Shown: positions 34,715 to 46,468 of the stretch, one piece after another
Layout: each line of letters begins with the position of its first letter
Numbering within the stretch: position 1 is the first letter of the stretch
Origin: Branchiostoma floridae
Taxonomy: Eukaryota > Chordata > Leptocardii > Amphioxiformes > Branchiostomatidae
Direction: 5' to 3'
Length of the DNA: 64,000 nucleotides
Assembly: GCF_000003815.2 (NCBI RefSeq)
Contig: NC_049990.1
Coordinates: forward strand, 2,807,655 to 2,871,654
The notes under the pieces: model-generated
Databases searched by the model: none
What the model saw: only the letters and a program-made list of their open reading frames with translations
Told to the model about the DNA's origin: nothing
Made by a program: the position numbers and the translations under genes

Positions 34715-34778
34715 TTGAATGAATGGATGAATGGATGAATGAATGAATGAATGAATGAATGAATGAATGAATGAATGG
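34715..34778. repeat. (GAAT)n array
   Basis: GAATGGAT/GAAT tetranucleotide repeats in the 3'-UTR intron of gene C. Confidence 0.9.
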
Positions 34779-35071
34779 CTTATTGACTAGTAAAATTTTG
34801 CTACCCTTCCAACATTCAAAATTGAACAGTGCAATTAAACTTTGCTCAAACGTTACATATTTACAGTTGACTTATTCATTTATTCATATAAAAACTTCAA
34901 GATGGCAATATTAAAATAAGACTACTTTTAAGGACAGCATAACTTGAAAAGTTGTGGACAAATCTTATCGGTAACTGTATTTGAAACGTATGTAAGGTCA
35001 TGCTTGACTACGGGCCTACTAGTAGTTTTCTATGGAACTAGCAAAAAAATTGTATATTTTGCTTACCCGTA

Positions 35072-38000
35072 TTACGTTCCCATATTGAAAGCCAAGATAG
35101 TGTAGTACAGTCCAACCACCTTATACTGCTCCAGGCTCTCCAGGAAGCCGCTGCCTATTTTGGAAGTGGATGATATTGATATGATATTAGAGGTTATTAG
35201 GGCTATGATAAGAACACCTGCTCCGTAATTATGATGTAGTGTCTCTGCTAAATCTGAAATTTCACGCCAATTGGAATCCAGCTTAGTTTACCTAAGCTGG
35301 TTTTAAAACCGGCAACTTGATTCCACCAAGTTACAAGGGGAGTTTGAACTTCAATCAATGAAATTGAATATTTCGAATATTTTGCAACTCAATCGCAGTA
35401 CTATACTGATGGATCCATCCCTCAGGCGCCGCCAAAAACAATAGATTTCCTACTGTACAAAACATATAAACGGCGCCGTCAACGTCGCAGTATTCGAAGT
35501 ATAAGAGGCGTTTGAACTTCAATTAATGATTTATTGCTTTATTGCGATACCTTTTAGCTCAGATTGAACAATGAACTTTTAAATATTTTGCTACTCAATC
35601 GCAGTACTATATCGATGGCTCCGACCCTGAGGCGTCGCCAAAAAAATTACAAGATTACGTATACCGTTAGCATCGCAGTAGTCGAAGTAAGACCCGACGT
35701 CGATGACGGCGCGCATTTCGTCGAAGGTGACGAAGCCGTCTCCGTCGGCGTCCATCCTCACGAAGTAGTCACGGTCGAAAAACGACAGGATCTCAATCTC
35801 GGTGAACTGGCCGTCACCTGTTGTGGCAAAGATACAGGAAAATCATTTATTGATTTATTCTGCTGTATAATCACGAGAAATACAGCCAGGGCTACCCAAC
35901 TAGCCGGAGGCTATTATCAAGGGCTAGCCCTGGTAACAATACAATAAACAAAATATTTATGGCCTCCTTCGGTCAATATTGACCATGGTAAAATCCTAAT
36001 TGATATCAGCCCTACAGCGTCGACTGTGGCTAAACAGTCCTATACGGGAATGAACAAAATAAATAAATAAAATGAATAAACAAAATACAATAACAGTATT
36101 AACGATGCAGGTAACTTTGGCTACAAAGGCGATCCGTGTTTACAGCTTGACTAGCAGTCGTACGGTCCAGAATGTCAGTCTTTGATACAAATAATATTAC
36201 TAGGTTATCTGTACAAGGATAGTTAGCGCGATTAACACGCTTGAACGCTATAATGTATACGTACTACAGTGCAGCTCGTTCAGTAAGAACAGTTGCATTG
36301 TTGTCTTGGGAATTTTCGCGGCACACCAAGCCTATACTATGCAGAGCTCCCGTCTTCGAATTAGCTGTCAAGGCCAGTGCAATCGTTACGTAGGGCACAA
36401 TGTACGCAACGAAACTGGTTTGGCTGACAGGCTGAATAAAAGTTCTAAACTGGAACTATGCGGCTCCAGATGTCTTACCGGTATATATACCGAGGGACGA
36501 ATGCAGTGTGAAAGATGTCGGTAGCATGTGGAATGAATCCACTCCACTTTACATAGTTCAATTTGGCTTAACTGCCTCAAGGCTACTTAAACTTTCTTTC
36601 GAGAAACATCCGGGAAGAAAGTTTAAGTGGCCTTGAAGTAGTTAAGCTCAATTGGACAGTGGAGCTACTATTACGCTGGGCGTGATAGACCAGGCACAGT
36701 ACACAGGGCACGGTGTACAGGGAAAATCAACGTATTGCTGGCTGTTCTTTGAAAGGAAGTTAAAGTGTCATTGAAGTAGTTTTTTATATAGCTCAAGTGG
36801 ACAGTGCAATGCTGGGCGTGACAGACCAGCCACAGTATGAACAGGCACGGTGTATCGAAGAAATACTCATGGATCATTGCTGCCTTGGGAATTTATGCGA
36901 CACTCCGAGCCTATACTGTGTATAGCGCCAGTCTTCGTTGTCACAACCAGTACAGTAGTTAGTTACACTGTTGCTTCAGGGCTTCTTAAACTTTCTTTCG
37001 AGGAACATCCGGGATTAGAAAGTGGCCATGAAGTTGCTTAGCTCAAGTGAATGGTGGATCTACTAATGCACGGGTCGTGACAGCGAAGGCAGGCCCGATG
37101 CAAAGTATAGTATCTGTGAACTGCGAAAATTCCCATATCTATCTGTTTTCGACAGGTACAAAGAACGCACAGTAAACATAAGCAAGGTAGTATACTTCAC
37201 GTCAACCTCCTACTTAGAGACGTCCAACGGCGAAACCGACTGTCTGGATGTACCCTGCTTTCGTTGATTCTCAACCGTCACACTTAGTTCCTGACCGCCT
37301 TGCTTATGAATATTAATGAGCTTCCCTTATATATGCGAGATCCTTTATGAAAACTGAACGGTCTTTTCTCTGATTGGATGGTTGGGGGGTGGGGTTTGGG
37401 GTTGGGGGGTGCGCCCATAGGAACTAAAACTCAAGACAGGCTGTTTCGTTGTTGGATGCTCCTGCGTAGTCCAGAGGATGACGTCACGTCAGAAAACCAT
37501 AATATTTCATACCGTCTAACGCGTCGTTCGACACCAAGATCTGCTCCAGAGTCATGGCGTTGGTCACTTCGTCCTTGGACAGTTTCCCGTCGCCGTCGGT
37601 GTCCAGGAGAGGGTCAGTCATGTAGGCTGATCCCACGTTAATGATCAGGTTGTACACGCCAATCATCTGGTTCTGCTCTTGGCCTTGCAGGAGGCCGTCG
37701 GCTGTAGGATAGTCATGAGAAACGACGGATTGAGAACGGTAAAAGAACGGTAAAAGTAAAATTAAAGGCTGCGTTGTACCAGAGCCTTTGTCCCAGCCCT
37801 CCCTCGGGTTGGATCATCCTCTCGGCTTCGGCCGTCGGGCGATCCTTCCCGCGGTCGGGCTTGTACCTCGGGTGATACGGAATACACCGTGTTGTATTCT
37901 ATATTTGACACCCAGTCCGGAATACCTGTATCGAACGTTATCGCAGCCCAGGCATGGCACACTAAAAATCACGTCACTTGGCTTCAGAGAACATAAGTCA

Positions 38001-41000
38001 CACTGGTAGAAAAATGCGTTACCGTCGCTGTCAAAGAAGTCAAACACATCTCCGAGGTCCATGGCCTTGCGAAGCTCGCCGAAGCTGACCTTGCCGTCCA
38101 TGTTGTCATCCAGCATCTGGAAGGTCGGGGCGTCAAAGGTCACCTCGATCTGCAGCTGGCTCAAGTGGCCGTCACCTGCACGACAAAGGCGATAAAGGTG
38201 CACGCATTTATCAATTAATCATTGGTTTATTCAGAAACGCATATACTATGAACAAAGCCTTGCAGGCAGCCTCAGTTACCTGAGTTATGCTTGTGCAATC
38301 AACATTACGAGAGCTCAAGGTAGTGTCCTTCCCGGTCCTGAAACCCCTGTCTTCTGGTCATGACGTTGCTCCCGACTACTCCTTAGCCGGACGGCGCTGG
38401 GTTTGGAGTAGCCATCCTATTCAATGTGCAATTCACTTGGCCATGTTAGAGCAAAACCCCAAGTTAAATTTTTCCTTCAAACCTTTTCAGTACTATGTAT
38501 TTGCTATGGATGGTCAGACTCCACAGCCTCTAGCAGACCAAAAAAATATATTCTTACCGTCATCGTCCGCAGCTGCAAAGATCTGGTCCAGAGTCATGGC
38601 TCTCATCACCTCGTCCTTGGACAGAGCCTGTGGCAAGTTGATCTCGTGGTTAGGATGGTTGACTAGAGGTGCGGGGTTCTAATCCCTATCAGGTCCCAAT
38701 GTTGTGCCATTGTACGGTACTTTACACACTGCCAAAAATGTTTTTTTCTTGTTTTGCTTCCTTACAGAAAATTTATCTTCCAGGAAGTAAATTATTCTGT
38801 CCCCAAGAAATGTTAGAAAAATGTGCTTATCCTTGGGGCAAGGAAAAATTTTGCTTGTTAAGTTTTTGAGACAATTTGAGATTTGTTTTCTTGTTTTCCC
38901 AAAATACTTTTTCTTGTTTATCTTGTTTTGCTTCCTCACAGAAAATTTATCTTCGAGGAAGAAAATTATTCTTGTATTTTTAAGAGTCTGGTTTTTGAAA
39001 AACAAGAATTTGTAGAATTTTTTGCATAAGGAGAAAAAAAGGAGAAGATTTTGCTTAAATGTCTAGAAATTGTTTTATAGTTTCTCGTTTTGGGAGAGAG
39101 ATTAAATTAGGAACCAGGAGTAAGAAAACAAAGAATAAGAAAACAGACGAACCTGGTCCCCGTTGGTGTCCATCTGGTCTCTGCTCACAAACGCCAGTCC
39201 GTGAATCAGGATCTCAGCGTAGATGTACACCATCTTATCAGCCTCAGGGCCTTCAAGATACCCGCTGCCTGGAGGGAGAAGGAAATTAGCATGATAGCTC
39301 ATCTACGATTCTTTGAGATGGCGGGCCCAATGACTAGATCAAGACAAACTACTAGTAGCTTATTATCCCACAAAATTCGTAGATACGATTTTAGTCTTTT
39401 TCCATTGTCTTTGCGATTATTTGCTGAAATGAATGTATTTATGAAAATTCAATGTGGTGGATATATAATGGCTGAGCCCAACTAGTATCTTACATATGAC
39501 GTCAATTATGTTGCTATCGGCAACACAAGTCGTAACAAACATTACAAGTCTATTATCTGCACTTGCTGTTACATTTTTGTACCATAACTTTAAGTTTTCT
39601 GGGAATACCCCCTTTCATATGGTTCCATACAATATAAATGGTAAACAGATAACGTCATACTTACATCATTCTACGTTATATCCTACGTATTACGTCTACA
39701 TTATTCAATACGATTTAGTGGTCATATAATAAGTCCTTTAAGAGTTACAGGTGTCTCTAAAGACCCCCCCCCCCCGTTCCAAATTGACCAAAAAAGCCCG
39801 GTGTCAATAGTGTTAAAAGTTGATGCATTATGTTTTTCCCATTTGTATTGTTTCAATGTTCTTTTGTACTCTCAGTTTGTTTCTGACGACGACACGAAAA
39901 TATGCGAGTTGAGCTTGAGTGCGTCGCCATCATGTTACTTATACTCGTATGTTGCAATAAAAAACCCTGAGCACCAACCATCAGCGTCCTCGCTATCGAA
40001 GATGCGCACCATGTGTGTGCACTGACGAAGAATAATCTCCAAGCAGATCCTATGTTAGCATAAGCTAGTATCAAAAGCTGGCAGAGGAGTGAAGCCAGCC
40101 TAGGAGTGTGTATGCGACCGGAGACCGTCTGCCTCTCTTTGACCGGCTATCCTCCTTGGCCAGCTTTGATACTATCTTATGGTACCGTAGAGTCTGCTTG
40201 GAGACTAGATTAAGAACCTCATCACCCACCATCAGCGTCCTCCCGGTCGAAGATGCGCACCATGTTGGTGCCCTGACGGATCTCCTCATAGCTGACCATG
40301 CCGTCATTGTTGACGTCAAACATCGGGAAGGTGTTGGGGTCGTTCGTCAGCTGGAACACCTGCAGAGAGGTGTAGAATCCGTCACCTGCAGGGAAGAGAT
40401 AATAAAGATAAAACACACCAGCTAGGAGAACTGGCAGAGGACCGCCAGGAGTGGAAGACTTTCTGTAAATATTCATGCAGAAATTTTCGCGGTTTTTACG
40501 GTGACCGCGAACTTAAAACCACCGCGAACATTTTTCCATGGAGGTAAGAGACTACAGGTCTTGGTGCTACCGCCAAATTAAAACCACCGCAAAAGTCCCT
40601 TTCCCGCTACCGCGAAATGAAATCCCGCTTCGAATTCAAATGCATCTACAGTATTCAAGTCCGTTTGAGGTCCGTATGGAATTCTTAGCCTCTATCTACC
40701 AGTCGCTCCACTGGTCCCTGGAAAAATAGTGGAAATTGGCAGGGAAAGATAAAGACACATAAAATGCCAGAGGAGTTAGCTGTCCGACAAGTATGGGCTT
40801 CGACCAGCTAACTCCCCTGGCATGTATACTTGTCAAATTTCCATTTTTTTCCACCGACCTGTGGAGCCTTGTAGAGACCTCCATACGGACCTCATACGGA
40901 CTATAGACGCACGTATGGAACTGGTGAGATAAGGAGACTTTTTTTTAAATATCTTCCTGCCGTGGTTTTGACCAATTTATAAAATTATGATAGAACATGT

Positions 41001-42418
41001 AATTATAGATAGACCCTGTATATCAAACGTAACATTATCTGTTCCTATATCTACACTTGTACAAAGAAGCCAGAAGATGTCGACCATAATGTTAGCCTAG
41101 TACCTTCAATTAGTTAAATGTATCTTGTCTCTGCATATGTCTGTTATGTCTGTTATCAGTGACCTGTACCTAGCCCGTCGAGGCATGAATGTACAATAAA
41201 GGTCTTTCATTCATTCATTCATTCATTCATTCATTCATTCATTCATTCATTCATTCATTCATTCATTATTAAAGTTCAGATAGTTAGAAATGTTGGAATA
41301 CCGTCGTGATCCAGCGCAAGGATGGCCTGCTCGAGAGTTATGATGGACAGAATCTCCTGCTTGGACAGCCGGCCGTCTCGGTCAAGGTCAAGCTGTCCGA
41401 ACAGATCCTCCTGCCTGTATGGAACATGGGAAAAGTTTTTTTCTCCGTAAAAAACTTCAACGGGTTGTCAATTATTTATATAGTAAGGTTCTTTAGGCAC
41501 AACCAGGGAGTACTTAACACGATGGATAAAAGAGGCAATCTGGATCAGGAATCAGCTCCAGTCATGAACAGAGATGAGGGGGATACAAACTGAGCCACGT
41601 TTTGGGACGGCATTCTCGCTGCTTCAGCGCCACCTACATCGGTTATAAGTAGCATCGAGAATCGTATCCAGCCATTATAACCCTGATGATGGTGTCTGAC
41701 AGACACCGAAACGTTGGAAGTAAGTACTAGTACTCCTTGGTTGTGCCTAAAGGACCTTATTTTATTTTATTTTGCTTTTGGACAGACGAGAACAATGTGG
41801 CACCCGACAGCACTCACGTTAGCATCTTATACTAACAGTCTTGACAGAGGTTAACTTATACAACAATACTGACAGAGGTTAAGGTAGTATTTTCTTTTAC
41901 CTCCATGGCCGAAGTCAGGTACCCATTTTTACACCTGGGTAAAGTGAGAACGGCTGTGTAAAGTGCCTCTCCCAAGAGCACAACGTTGGGGGCACGGTTG
42001 GTTTCGAACTTGGGACCCATAGATAACGACCCGACCGCCCTACCAGTTTCGCCACACACGACGCCAATTAAAGTTAAGATTTTCTTTATAGGTTCATAGA
42101 GTTGGAGATTAAAAGGAGGAGCTAAGTTCTAATGTTTTGGTTAAACAATAAATGTTATTTATACACAGCACAGACAACGTTTGGGAACTGTATAAGTTTG
42201 GAATTACGTTTGGAATTACGTGTGGGATAGCACTGTAAACACCAAAATGACTGTCCACGTATATACATGTACATAAATGATTACGCAAGCAGTGACACTT
42301 ATAGATGTAACCAAGGACTCAGGGGGCAAGAGCAAAACAAAACAATACTGTTCAGTATTCACCTTTTGACTGGAGAGGCGGCCACCATGGCGACGAAGAA
42401 CAGAATGAAGGGTCCCAT
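35072..42418 (-). CDS. Secreted twelve-EF-hand protein, gene C
   Basis: Inverted third paralogue, 362 residues. Coding exons in transcript order: 42418-42363, 41414-41302, 40385-40230, 39268-39153, 38627-38558, 38175-38023, 37701-37513, 35817-35665, 35154-35072. Exon 2 begins at 42442; the first non-coding exon is about 43030-42997, and the last is at 34330. Signal peptide MGPFILFFVAMVAASPVKR, then Gln. Exon sizes equal those of A and B except exon 8, which is three bases longer (NDALDG instead of NDADG), and a shorter tail ending AFNMGT. The extra residue moves the first Ca2+ ligand of loop 10, so that loop should bind poorly or not at all. Role as gene A: secreted Ca2+ binding, inferred. 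Convergent with gene B and more diverged than A is from B. Confidence 0.88.
36530..37060. repeat. Foldback and tandem repeat block in gene C intron
   Basis: Repeated segments with GCTACTTAAACTTTCTTTCG and its inverse, plus two copies of CTGGGCGTGA(T/C)AGACCAG (36676, 36812). No coding content. Confidence 0.55.
37204..37466. mobile_element. Foldback MITE, sister of 14039-14325
   Basis: CGGCGAAACCGACTGTCTGG at the left and GACAGGCTGTTTCGTTG at the right, 47 bases beyond the end of exon 8 of gene C. Confidence 0.6.
37795..37960. repeat. Fragment of the composite TIR element
   Basis: GGTGATACGGAATACACCGT and TTGTATTCTATATTTGAC match the right part of 28927-29356. Confidence 0.6.
38640..38725 (+). 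repeat. tRNA-derived SINE head
   Basis: CGTGGTTAGGATGGTTGACT and GGGGTTCTAATCCCTATCAG give an A box and B box 3'-linked to CCCAATGTTGTGCC, the SINE body. It begins 13 bases from exon 6 of gene C and is not a functional tRNA. Confidence 0.6.
39300..39812. mobile_element. Diverged copy of the TTAA-flanked element
   Basis: Shares GGTGGATATA, CCAACT, GTTGCTAT(C/T)GGCAAC and AAAAAAGCCCGG, and the right end next to TTAA, with 27571-28520. The left end is not recognisable. Confidence 0.6.
39978..40029 (-). pseudogene. Duplicated fragment of gene C exon 4
   Basis: About 50 bases repeat the 3' end of exon 4 (ACCATCAGCGTCCTC, GAAGATGCGCACCATGT) just beyond the MITE at 40033. The fragment lacks an acceptor and most of the exon. 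Confidence 0.65.
40033..40207. mobile_element. Foldback MITE with 9-bp TSD, third copy
   Basis: TAATCTCCAAGCAGATCC at the left and GTCTGCTTGGAGACTA at the right; flanks GACGAAGAA and GATTAAGAA are similar 9-mers. It lies 22 bases from exon 4 of gene C. Confidence 0.75.
40460..40660. repeat. TIR repeat with CGCGAA motifs
   Basis: Ends in TGTAAATATTCATGCAGAAAT and AAATGCATCTACAGTA, with repeated CCGCGAA. Family members: 46691-46795, 47880-48095 and 52740-52945. Confidence 0.6.
40975..41268 (+). mobile_element. LINE 3' end with (ATTC)n tail
   Basis: Ends GTACAATAAAGGTC then TTTCATTCATTC repeats to 41268. The inverted partner in gene B is at 27175-27360. Tetranucleotide tails are common in CR1-type LINEs; clade not proven. 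Confidence 0.6.
41484..41760 (+). mobile_element. Penelope-like element remnant with hammerhead motif
   Basis: Inverted ends GGTTCTTTAGGCACAACC and GGTTGTGCCTAAAGGACC enclose a trace resembling the C-terminal end of Penelope-type polymerase/endonuclease (NRDEG) and a hammerhead-like motif at 41683-41715. Short, broken fragment; old. Confidence 0.5.
41683..41715 (+). ncRNA. Hammerhead-ribozyme-like motif
   Basis: CTGATGA, hairpin GGTGTCTG/CAGACACC, then GAAACGTT. Core matches the hammerhead consensus CUGANGA-stem II-GAAA, with a minimal stem III (AC/GU) as described for Penelope-like elements. Cleavage not shown. Confidence 0.6.
41880..42065 (-). repeat. tRNA-derived SINE (inverted)
   Basis: On the minus strand GTGGCGAAACTGGTAGGGCG and AAGTTCGAAACC form the tRNA-like head, followed by CCCCCAACGTTGTGCTCTTG. 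Same family as 7530. Confidence 0.75.
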
Positions 42419-43052
42419 TGTTGATTCGGTTTAGAGCAGAACCTGAGAGGACCAATGTTGACAATAATGACGTGTTAGGCCATGTTGATTTGATTATATG
42501 GAGGATATCCCGTTGATAAAAGGTGAGATCCTTTGTCTTCCACTGTCTCAGTAAAAGAAGTCGAACCCATCAAGTCATAGCTTAGAGATAGCTTTTAGAC
42601 CAGAGTAGACATATTCCACATTGTTCTACACTATTTGTGTCTCATTTTATCTTACCTGTTGCCTTCGGACAAGAATTTGCAATTAACTACCATTAAGTTA
42701 ACGACAAGTTATGTCAACAGTAATTATAAACAGTACGAGTGGTTCAGGTACCGATACTGAACGACGTGTCACACACAGCACACATGCTCTAAAACTTTAA
42801 AACTATCCAACGTAGATGCCCCTACTGTGCTTGGTGATAACATATTCCACTTTATGGTAGTTCTAGGAAAATACGAATTTTTGAACACATCAATCTAAGG
42901 TTGGTAACTCTGGTACTCGTACTTGAAGGCCTGACTGTTCCTTGTTCTTTTTTGAAAACAAGTGCAGAATCACATAGCAGACAGAGAGAGACTTACCTGG
43001 ATCCGCAGACGAAGAAAAGGTACCAAGACGGGGGCAGCTGACAGGATCGCGG

Positions 43053-43059
43053 TTTTATA
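43053..43059 (-). promoter_or_regulatory. TATA box of EF-hand gene C
   Basis: TATAAAA on the minus strand. The 5' non-coding exon ends at 42997 (ATCCAG/GTAAGT), as in A and B. Confidence 0.7.
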
Positions 43060-43154
43060 GGTCAATCGTGAGAAGGTCCCCAGCTTCAGACAACACGCAT
43101 ACAGGCAGAAGCGCCGAGAGGATCAACAAAAGCTGACATCGTCCAACAGACAGT

Positions 43155-43179
43155 GATAACGACTTCCTCTGATCGATAG
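43155..43179 (-). promoter_or_regulatory. Conserved upstream box of EF-hand gene C
   Basis: CTATCGATCAGAGGAAGTCG plus TTATC on the minus strand, 95 bases from the TATA box. The surrounding promoter has diverged much more than the box. Confidence 0.65.
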
Positions 43180-43930
43180 GGGAAATGAAGATATCAGCTG
43201 GAATACTAAAAATCATCTTAAAGATGATGTACTTTATGGTCTTTAAGACACAAGATCTTTTCATCAGAAGGTGAAGACATATCAGCAAAAGCACTGAGGT
43301 ACGCTGGTATCTATTTGGTCTTGAAATATTGATTCAGGTCACAGTCTTCCAACTCATTGGTGTTATTGCCAACTCATGAGTTCTGTTGGTAATTTACATT
43401 CAGATGAATTGACGTCATTTGCTCTTAAGTTTTGGTCTAGGTAAGTCGGTAATTAAAGTTAAATCTAGATGAAAATAAGAGATTTTGTCTCTTCAGTGTT
43501 GCCATATCGATTCAGTTCACAGTCTTTCGACTCATTATTATTTTGGTAATATGTGTGTGTTCAGGCCAATGGCCTGCTGTTGTGTTGTAAAGCTTGCTGT
43601 AGGTAAAGTCGGGAATCAAAGTTAAAGCAAGTAATACAAGGAACAGTATAGTAAGCTTATAACTAGTACTGTTGCTACAAGAACCGATTCTTAGCTATCG
43701 ATGCTGAAATGGGTAGAAGCAAACAGCATTATAATGGTTTCATGTGAATTTTACACTCAGCCCCTGGTATCCCATGACACCCATTCCGGTCTTCGATACT
43801 ATCAGTTTAATGCTCGTCACTATATAGATAACATAGACGTGTTATGGCAAAAAGGTAAATAGAAACCGGTAGAGTATTGCTCCTTATCTTACTGACAAGA
43901 CAAACTAGTTATAAAACAAAGATAAATACA

Positions 43931-44102
43931 ATGGATACCGTTTAATCCCATCCCATTTGCCAGAGTTTTTGGAGAATTATCCGGGTGGTGCAATAATGCA
44001 AAGTTATCCAGCTGGACCGCACCAGTTTGGGAGTTTGGTATTCCGTGCTGTAAACAGAAGTGTGCGTTAATCCGATGTGCAATTAGCTGGCCTTCTACTA
44101 GT
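43931..44102. mobile_element. pogo/Tigger-like MITE
   Basis: CCCATTTGCCAG, GGTGCAATAATGC and GCTGGCCTTCTACTAGTA match the family seen at 63824. The left end is degraded. Confidence 0.6.
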
Positions 44103-44109
44103 ATGTGGC

Positions 44110-45250
44110 AATTACAAGCATTACAAACAAAATCGCCTTGAAAATTTCAAGGGGCCAAAAAATTTACCATATCATTTTCTAGTAATGTCATCCATAGAAA
44201 TCAGTTGTATAACTGAGAAACAAACCTTAAGACTCATACCTAAATACACGTTCCTAGCAAATTTTACAATACAACTGCACAAATTCTAATTACTGATCTG
44301 AAGTATTTTACGGTACGTTTGTGGGAGCGTTTACCCTACCCTATTGTATCGCTGTTTCATAACTGTTATGTAGCATTAACCACAAAGTGGGGCAAAGGTG
44401 TTTGCCCTTTAGGTCATTTTGACGTAACGTCACCAAGGAGACGATCTACTGGTTGGTGTAATGATACTGACAAAATATCAACAGTCGTATGAGATACATA
44501 TGGTCAATCAAAATCTTGAAAACACGCAAAACTCGCAGTCTCTTGATCATGAAAACATGTAAAACACGTACCTCCACATTTCAGATGCCTGTTCAGTACA
44601 TTTTGATCACGGAATGACCACGATCACGAGGCTACCTGTCCAATACTTGCGTGGATCTCTCTGATACCAGTTTTATTATAACACATTCGTAATTCGTAAT
44701 CACTAAATCATATTGCGTATGCATCATGGACTACAACTATGCACCATTCACAGCACGTGTACTGGTGTATATCTGCTTTATGGAAAGAATGGGCGTAGGA
44801 ATAACATGACCCATATGAAAAGCATCGCAGTGGTCTTATTTTCTGGATAAATTTACTAATTCTGGTTTGATTTCGACATCCACTGCCCTCTACCTAAATT
44901 TCTTTGAAGTACAGCAATTGTAGATCAAAATGCACCGGGGCTGCAATAACATGAAACTCGCTAGATGGCGCAGTTTTGCTTAGTCAATTGCAACGTATGT
45001 ATAAGTATATTCTTACAAACAAAAATATCGAGCAAGGCGTCTGTTTATTACGCTATGCATGAGGCAAGATCAGATTGAAATCCTGATCTTGTGGCTTACT
45101 TAGGTTTTTGCCTACAAAAATCATTGTTTAGAAGTGACAGTTCAAAACAACAAGAAATGGGTTTCATTTATTATCCTTGACTTTAATTATTGTCCTATAA
45201 AACCACACTTTACCTTATTCAAGCCATCGCATCAGCATATATGAAGCATA
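44110..45250. other. Intergenic, no gene seen
   Basis: AT-rich sequence between gene C and the LINE fragment. No exon candidates recognised on either strand. Confidence 0.5.
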
Positions 45251-45269
45251 AAAAGCAATCCAAAACTGT

Positions 45270-45897
45270 CTTTTCTTAACAAATCGAAAAAGTGTTATAA
45301 ACAAGAGACATACCTTTATGATATATATAACTTTGAAATTCGTAAAGCGATAACCCAGTTAAGAATCTGCAGTCATAAATTGAATATAGAAACAGGTAGA
45401 TATCATAATGTAGCGCCTGACCAAAGGTTTTGCCCATTTTGTCCAAAGCAAATTGAAGATGAATTTCACTTTGTCATGATGTGCAGTAGGTACAATGTTT
45501 CACGTCATGAGTTATTCACATTCCTCGAATCAAATACAACAGATTTTAAGAGACTCAATGCTACAGACAGGTTTGATTATATATTCAGATGTAACAACTT
45601 CCACAATGCTAAAATACATGTAGATAAATATATAAAAGACTGCTTTGTCATAAGAAAATATGCCAAAACTCATAATTAGCCCCACTCGATTGTAGTACAA
45701 TATCAATGATTTAGGCTAGCTCTTATTGTTCTAGAAATTAGGATGTCAAATTTCATTCTATATTCATAATCTGCACATGTACTATATTTAATATTTCTTT
45801 TAGTAATTAGGATGATAAGTTTGTTTCTTCTTCTTTTTTTGCCATACATTGAACCGTGTACGATCGTTGTGCAATAAAATTCTTCTTCTATGAAGAA
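45270..45897 (+). mobile_element. LINE fragment: RT C-terminal zinc finger and 3' tail
   Basis: Open frame from about 45288 to 45679 with LRICSHKLNIETGRYH and the finger CPFC...IEDEFHFVMMC, typical of the C-terminus of non-LTR polymerases. It is followed by a 3' UTR ending TGTGCAATAAAATTCTTCTT. The upstream polymerase and endonuclease are absent (5' truncation). Confidence 0.75.
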
Positions 45898-45906
45898 CAA
45901 AACACC

Positions 45907-46006
45907 NNNNNNNNNNNNNNNNNNNNNNNNNNNNNNNNNNNNNNNNNNNNNNNNNNNNNNNNNNNNNNNNNNNNNNNNNNNNNNNNNNNNNNNNNNNNNN
46001 NNNNNN
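45907..46006. other. Assembly gap, 100 N
   Basis: It may hide the final coding exon of the aldo-keto reductase gene, for which no terminal exon is visible below 46469. Confidence 0.99.
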
Positions 46007-46468
46007 CGGAGAGCTTACGATTAAGGCTTCTTAATTGTTTGACGGCTGTGAATAGCTGTACTGAGAAGTCAAAAGGCATTTTTACACAACTTACTAGTAT
46101 CACAATCCAGCAAACTCATTAAATGGATTTTCTTTTTCTCGTGTAGTGCCATTGAAAATACAACAAAGAGTACCGATGTTACAAATCTGGCAAGATCCTG
46201 TCTTCTGATTAGAAATTTGCTTTTACATTCAACAGTTTGTCTTTCATTGCACCCATTAAAGGTATTAATTGTCTATTTAATGAGTTTGAAGATCAACAAG
46301 CAAACTTCACACTGCTATTTAGGGCTGCACATCTTTGGCAGGCCTTTTTAACGTTGCCATTTTATTGTAACTTGTAGAATTATGTGACCTGATGTTAGCA
46401 AATGCATGACAGTACTGTAACATAACCTAACCAGCTCAACCTTACACAGCGTAACTCACAGCTATTAC

